Below, one piece after another: positions 60,030 to 64,000 of a DNA stretch of 64,000 nt. Under the pieces are notes generated by a model, which saw only the letters and a list, made by a program, of their open reading frames with translations, did no database searches and was not told the DNA's origin. The translations under genes and the position numbers were made by a program. This stretch comes from Hepsetus odoe (Eukaryota > Chordata > Actinopteri > Characiformes > Hepsetidae): the NCBI GenBank assembly GCA_017165825.1, contig CM029384.1:16502719-16566718 (forward strand), in the 5' to 3' direction. Positions within the stretch are counted from its first letter, which is position 1; every line of letters begins with the position of its first letter.

Positions 60030-61154
60030 TTAAGGATAAATTAATTGCTGTTTATAATTTATATTAACTATAATAATATATTTTAATAACTCAAATGGGT
60101 TTTTGCATTGAAAATTCAATCGATGAAAAAAAAAATTTAGATTTAAATACAATTTTGAGGCCTGCTTAGCATTTAATTGCTATATGGCACTAGCGGTTGA
60201 AAGTGGATTACCATATTCATTGGTCAGGCATGAAAAATGATCAAATATTTGCATTTTTTTTAATAAAGTAAAATGAAGATATAAAAAATTACACCGATAA
60301 ATATACATTAATATCAAAGCAGCAGTGTGCCTAAGAAGTGTATTCTCTTACTCCCATTGTAAACATTGCAGGTTGTTCTATGGCAACAATCTTAATGTAC
60401 CGTTTTGTTTAACGTCATTGAGCCTGGCGAAAAACTGATGACTCCCAATAGATTGTGTCTCAATATTTTCATGCACACATTTTAAATTATATACACCTTT
60501 GTAACAGAGCTCCAGAAGCCTGGGTTCACCATATGATGCATGTTTGAATAATAGATATATAGGAAATAGAAAAAAATTAATTATAGAATATTGTAGATTG
60601 GCATGCGTTCAGAGAAAAGGCTGCCTGATGGCATAATACCAAAGGAAGGATGTTTCTGGCAAAATGAAGGACCCATTGCCATGTGGCAACACCAGCCAAG
60701 GGTTAAAACCAATAATTCAAATTTTCAGAAACACAACACAGGTTGATCATTGATGATAAAGCTTAAAAAGAACTTCAAATATAATGTGTCTCTACAAAGA
60801 CCATATTTTTCTAGAGTGGTCTTTTCTGTGGTTTTATACAGATGTGGCAGCCAGACACAGTAAAAAAACAAGAACAGGAAATATACTGATTTCTTTGAAC
60901 TTTGGTACTTGCAGTGGCTTTTGATAGCACCTTGGTTGGCAAAGAAAACAAACAAAATCCTTCACACAATGAACCTTTACCTCTCAAGTCAAGATGAACA
61001 AAGCTTTCTTATTCTGGACATCATGATGGGAACCAGTTCGTTGGAATTGACCATTATTCTTAGAACACTTGAAGGCAACAGGGGAAATGGACAGAGTAGA
61101 TGAAGACAGTGAGATATACTGGATACAGGCCATGAAGAAGACTCATACATAAGG
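60030..61154. other. no recognisable gene
   Basis: AT-rich; nothing recognised. Confidence 0.4.
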
Positions 61155-62049
61155 TATATATATGCTCAAAAAAATGAAAGGAACACTTTTTAATCAGAGT
61201 TTAGTATCTAGTCAGTTAAACTTCTGGGATTTTGATCTGGTCAGTTAAGTAGCAGAGGGGGTTATTAATCAGTGTCGGCTGTTTTGGTGTTAATGAAATT
61301 AACAACAGGTGCACTAAAGAGCCAACAATGAGACGACCCCAAAAACTGGAATGGTTGGAGGCCACAGACATTTTCAGCAGCAGGAATGTCTCTGACTAAC
61401 CATTAGAAACAGACTTCATGAGAGTGGCCTGAGGGCCCGACTTCCTCTAGTGGGTCCTGGGCTCACTGCCTGGCACTGTGGAGCTCGACTGGCATTTGCC
61501 AGAGAACCCCAGAATTGGCAGGCCAGCACTGGCGCCCTGCGCTTTTCTGGTTCACTCTGAGCTCATGTGACAGATGTGTCTGGAGAAGGGTCTGGAGAAG
61601 CCGCGGTGAACGTTATGCTGCCCGCAACATTGTTCAGCATGATCGGTTTGGTAGTAGTTCAGTGATGGTCTGGGGAGGCATATCCATGGAGGGACGTAAA
61701 GACCTGTACAGGATAAACGATGGCACGCTGTCTGCCATTAGGTATCGTGATCTCATAAGCAGCATGCCTCAACATTGTCAGACATACAAACAAGCACGTG
61801 GGGGCAATACAATCTACCGAGTACAATTTGAGTTGCTGCAATGAAACTGGACTAAACTGCATCAGTTTTTCAGTTTAAATCTCTTGGTGACTTTGAATTA
61901 AGCCCTCTGTAGGTGATGATGTGGCATCCATTTGTTCCTAACACATCACCCATTCCATATCAATAAGAATATCCAGCATGATTTTTTTTTTTCCCAGTTG
62001 AGATCCTAGGTGTTTTCAAAGTGTTCCTTTAATTTTTTTGAGCAGTGTA
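61155..62049 (+). mobile_element. internally deleted Tc1/mariner transposon (family d, copy 3)
   Basis: Opposite in orientation to copies 1 and 2. The left end 'tgctcaaaaaaatgaaagga' and right end 'tttaatttttttgagcagtg' plus 'ta' are inverted repeats. About 0.9 kb remains. The N-terminal DNA-binding part is almost absent, and the interior joins the middle of the transposase to the 3' untranslated region. Confidence 0.88.
61515..61844 (+). pseudogene. Tc1-type transposase, middle fragment (family d copy 3)
   Basis: Reads 'WRSRGERYAARNIVQHDRFG' then 'SSSVMVWGGISMEGRKDLYR' and 'INDGTLSAIRYRDLI', and then runs into non-coding transposon sequence, so the second Asp and the Glu are both lost. Just upstream, 'gcttttctggttcact' shows a deletion of the 'TDESR' block with the first Asp. 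None of the DDE residues is present. Confidence 0.82.
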
Positions 62050-62248
62050 TTATCATGCTGGAACTGGAGCCAATTTGATGGCAAGAAACGTGAAGGCTAT
62101 ACAAGTTTTCTTGCGTTCAAATTTCTCTTTTTCAAAAATAGTTATTTTAAAAGCAATGGTTTTCCGCAAAGACCTTCAGATGGCCCACATTTTTGCTTCA
62201 TCCCTATGTGTAGTAAAAATGTTCCTTTCCTTTCCTTTCTAATCCTGT

Positions 62249-62251
<3 letters not shown>

Positions 62252-62298
<47 letters not shown>
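62252..62298. repeat. (TA)n microsatellite
   Basis: A TA run of 47 bp directly abutting the truncated SINE A copy. Confidence 0.97.
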
Positions 62299-62300
<2 letters not shown>

Positions 62301-62303
<3 letters not shown>

Positions 62304-62464
62304 AATAGGTTGCCCTGAGGTACCCTTGAGCAAGGTGCCATCCCTGTCTCGCTCCTCCCTGCGATGGGCGCAGTGTGCAACCTGTCCCCTGTCCTTCGCC
62401 CTGTGTGAGCTGGGTTGGACTCCAGCACTCCCCCGCGAGCGGCAGAAAATGGATGGATGGATGG
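62301..62464 (+). repeat. SINE family A copy, head truncated
   Basis: Begins 'accaataggttgccctgagg', core 'acccttgagcaaggtgccat', and ends 'cggcagaaaatggatggatg'. Part of the tail ('accccgtttgggacaa') is deleted. It is followed by a short TA run. Confidence 0.9.
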
Positions 62465-62480
62465 ATATATATATATATAT

Positions 62481-62614
62481 AGTATCAGTCAGTTTGGCTT
62501 GTCCCAAACTGGGTTGGTTACTGAGTCCAACCCAGTGCACACAGGGCGTAGGACAGGGGATGCACCCTGGACAGGTCGCCAGCCCATCGCTGGTAGGAGC
62601 GAGACAGGGATGGC
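62481..62614 (-). repeat. SINE family A tail copy, inverted relative to its neighbour
   Basis: The plus strand reads 'cagtttggcttgtcccaaac', 'agtgcacacagggcgtagga', 'ctggacaggtcgccagccca' and 'gagcgagacagggatggca', the complement of the family A tail. It is bordered by TA runs at 62465-62480 and 62615-62630. Confidence 0.88.
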
Positions 62615-62653
62615 ATATATATATGTATATTCCTTTCCTTTCCTAATTTTGCC

Positions 62654-63412
62654 CCTTGGTAACTCTTCTTCTTTTACTGCTAATTTTCCAGTATTAACAC
62701 CTCATGAAATTGAGCACAGAACTGGGGTTCTGTTTAAATCCCTTTACGACCTGCACTCTGAACACAAGGGACATGTGGTAAGATACAATAACTTGGAAAA
62801 TTTCATAAACGACAGCCTGCAATAACCTGTAAAAACTTTTTTAAAATCCAGGCACATAATGAAAAATGTGACAAAATTTGTGAATGGATGGAAAACAAAA
62901 GAAAACACTATAAGGAAACTATGAGATGAGCACTGTATAGATATGCAGTATAAGTATGGGGTCATTATTATGATTACTGGATGTTTTCCTCATTCAGAGT
63001 GCAGTAACATGCTAAAACATAACCCACTGTGTGACTGGCCCATGTACACCTCTACCTGCAGGAAAACTCCTATCAAAATGCATCCAAAATGGAAGATTTA
63101 GATTTGAGTGTTGACTATCCTAATTCTTCTTTTCCACGTTGAGGCACACACTTTAATTCACTTTCAAAGCATGCTCTCTCCCTCGCACTTCAGAAAGCTA
63201 ATAAATACTCAGTCACATTCACAGAGGCACACAGCAAGCTCACAGTCTCTCATCACGAGCTAACTGAAATGGCTGACAATGCTACACACACCTCTGCTTC
63301 TAATGAAAGGAAATCTTTAATCGGAATAATCCTGCTCTCAATCAGCAAAAATGACATCTTAAGCTTTAAAAAAGACTTAAACAGGGTCCTTTTGGCAGAA
63401 TGATGAGTTATA
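62654..63412. other. no recognisable gene
   Basis: Nothing recognised. Confidence 0.4.
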
Positions 63413-63968
63413 TATACATATAGAACTGTGCAAAAGTTTTAGGCAGGTGTGGAAAAAATGCTGTAGACAAAGAACGCTTTCAGAAATGGAAGTGTTCATC
63501 ATTTATTTTCATCAATCAACAAAATGCAGTGAATGAACAAAAGAGAAATCTAAATCAAATCATTATTTGGTGTGACCACCCATTGCCTTCAAACCAGCAT
63601 CAGTTCTTTCAGGTACACTTGCACACAGTTTTTGAAGGAACTCTGCTGGTAGGTTGTTCCAAACATCTTGGAGAACTAAGCACAGATCTTCTGTGGATGT
63701 AGGCTTCCTCACATCCTTCTGTCTCTTCATGTAATCCAGACACACTGGATGATGTTGAGATCAGGGCTCTGTGGGGCCAGAAGAACTGATGCTGGTTTGA
63801 ATGCAAAAGGTAGTAACACCAAATATTGATCTGATTTAGATTTTTCTTTTTTTTCGCTCACTTTGCATTTTGTAAATTGATAAAAATAAACAATCATTAT
63901 TTCTATTTCTGAAAGCATTCTTTGTTTACAGCGTTTTTTCCACACCTGCCTAAAACTGTTGCACAGTA

Positions 63969-63973
<5 letters not shown>
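63413..63973 (-). mobile_element. short Tc1/mariner derivative with long inverted repeats (family e)
   Basis: The left end 'gaactgtgcaaaagttttag' and, on the complement, the right end 'tactgtgcaacagttttagg' start inverted repeats. They stay alignable inward for roughly 150 bp, past 'aatctaaatcaaatcatt' (left) versus 'aatctaaatcagatcaat' (right), to 'atttggtgt'. TA-rich sequence borders both ends. Only about 230 bp of transposase C-terminal sequence remains between the repeats. Confidence 0.85.
63563..63806 (-). pseudogene. Tc1-type transposase C-terminus (family e)
   Basis: The complement reads 'LAPQSPDLNIIQCVWIT' near 63735-63785, then 'KRQKDVRKPTSTEDLCLVLQ', 'DVWNNLPAEFLQKLCASVPE' and 'AGLKAMGGHTK', the normal C-terminal end of this Tc1 family. 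The motif expected as 'LNPIE-VW' reads 'LNIIQCVW', so the catalytic Glu codon is now Gln and the Pro is Ile. Everything upstream is deleted. Confidence 0.82.

Positions 63974-64000
<27 letters not shown>
63974..64000. repeat. (TA)n microsatellite, runs off the window
   Basis: A TA run continuing to the last base. Confidence 0.95.

Overview
This window reads as non-coding, repeat-rich DNA from a ray-finned (teleost) fish. It is AT-rich and has no long intact open reading frame. Microsatellites are common. The repeat families are types known from fish genomes: several Tc1/mariner families, RTE- and L2-type LINEs, Ty3/gypsy-type LTR elements and tRNA-headed SINEs with a 'ggatggatgg' LINE-like tail. 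I cannot fix the species or order from sequence alone. Family identifications come from recalled consensus patterns and visible motifs, not from a search.

Layout. 1-2.45 kb: nothing recognisable. 2.46-3.65 kb: an inverted SINE, then a decayed Tc1 element. 7.0-8.0 kb: a second Tc1 family with a SINE inserted in it. 8.9-10.1 kb: a decayed RTE LINE ORF2. 13.2-15.5 kb: a decayed Ty3/gypsy gag-pol remnant (zinc knuckle, RT, RNase H, integrase) with other repeats in and beside it. 17.7-20.7 kb: an LTR-bounded element with no visible pol that holds a broken coiled-coil frame and a cysteine-rich frame resembling LDL-receptor class A repeats. A solo LTR of the same family with a perfect 5-bp target duplication lies at 45.2 kb. 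23.8-24.6 kb: a third Tc1 family. 25.3 and 28.3 kb: two short possible host exons. 30.0-31.6 kb: the longest copy of a fourth Tc1 family, whose decayed relatives sit at 57.4 and 61.2 kb. 35.4-36.2 kb: a SINE/RTE/SINE stack. 39.1-39.75 kb: an L2-like LINE 3' end. 44.7-45.1 kb: two RTE endonuclease pieces in opposite orientation. 50.2-50.7 kb: a Tc1 fragment containing a perfect 16-bp hairpin. 51.4-52.6 kb: two more LINE remnants and a truncated SINE tail. 62.2-62.65 kb: two SINE copies facing each other, embedded in TA repeats. 63.4-64.0 kb: a short Tc1 derivative with long inverted repeats.

How it fits together. No transposase, reverse transcriptase or integrase here is intact. Catalytic residues are visibly substituted in several copies (D to H, D to Y, E to Q, YLDD to YLDG, ADD preceded by V). 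The SINE families A and B (about 20 copies) are the youngest-looking layer: four insertions still have 11-13 bp direct target duplications, two of them tail-only. The rest is probably intronic or intergenic DNA. The most unusual item is the LTR element with LDLa-like and coiled-coil content, which may be a host-gene capture or a poorly known non-autonomous family.
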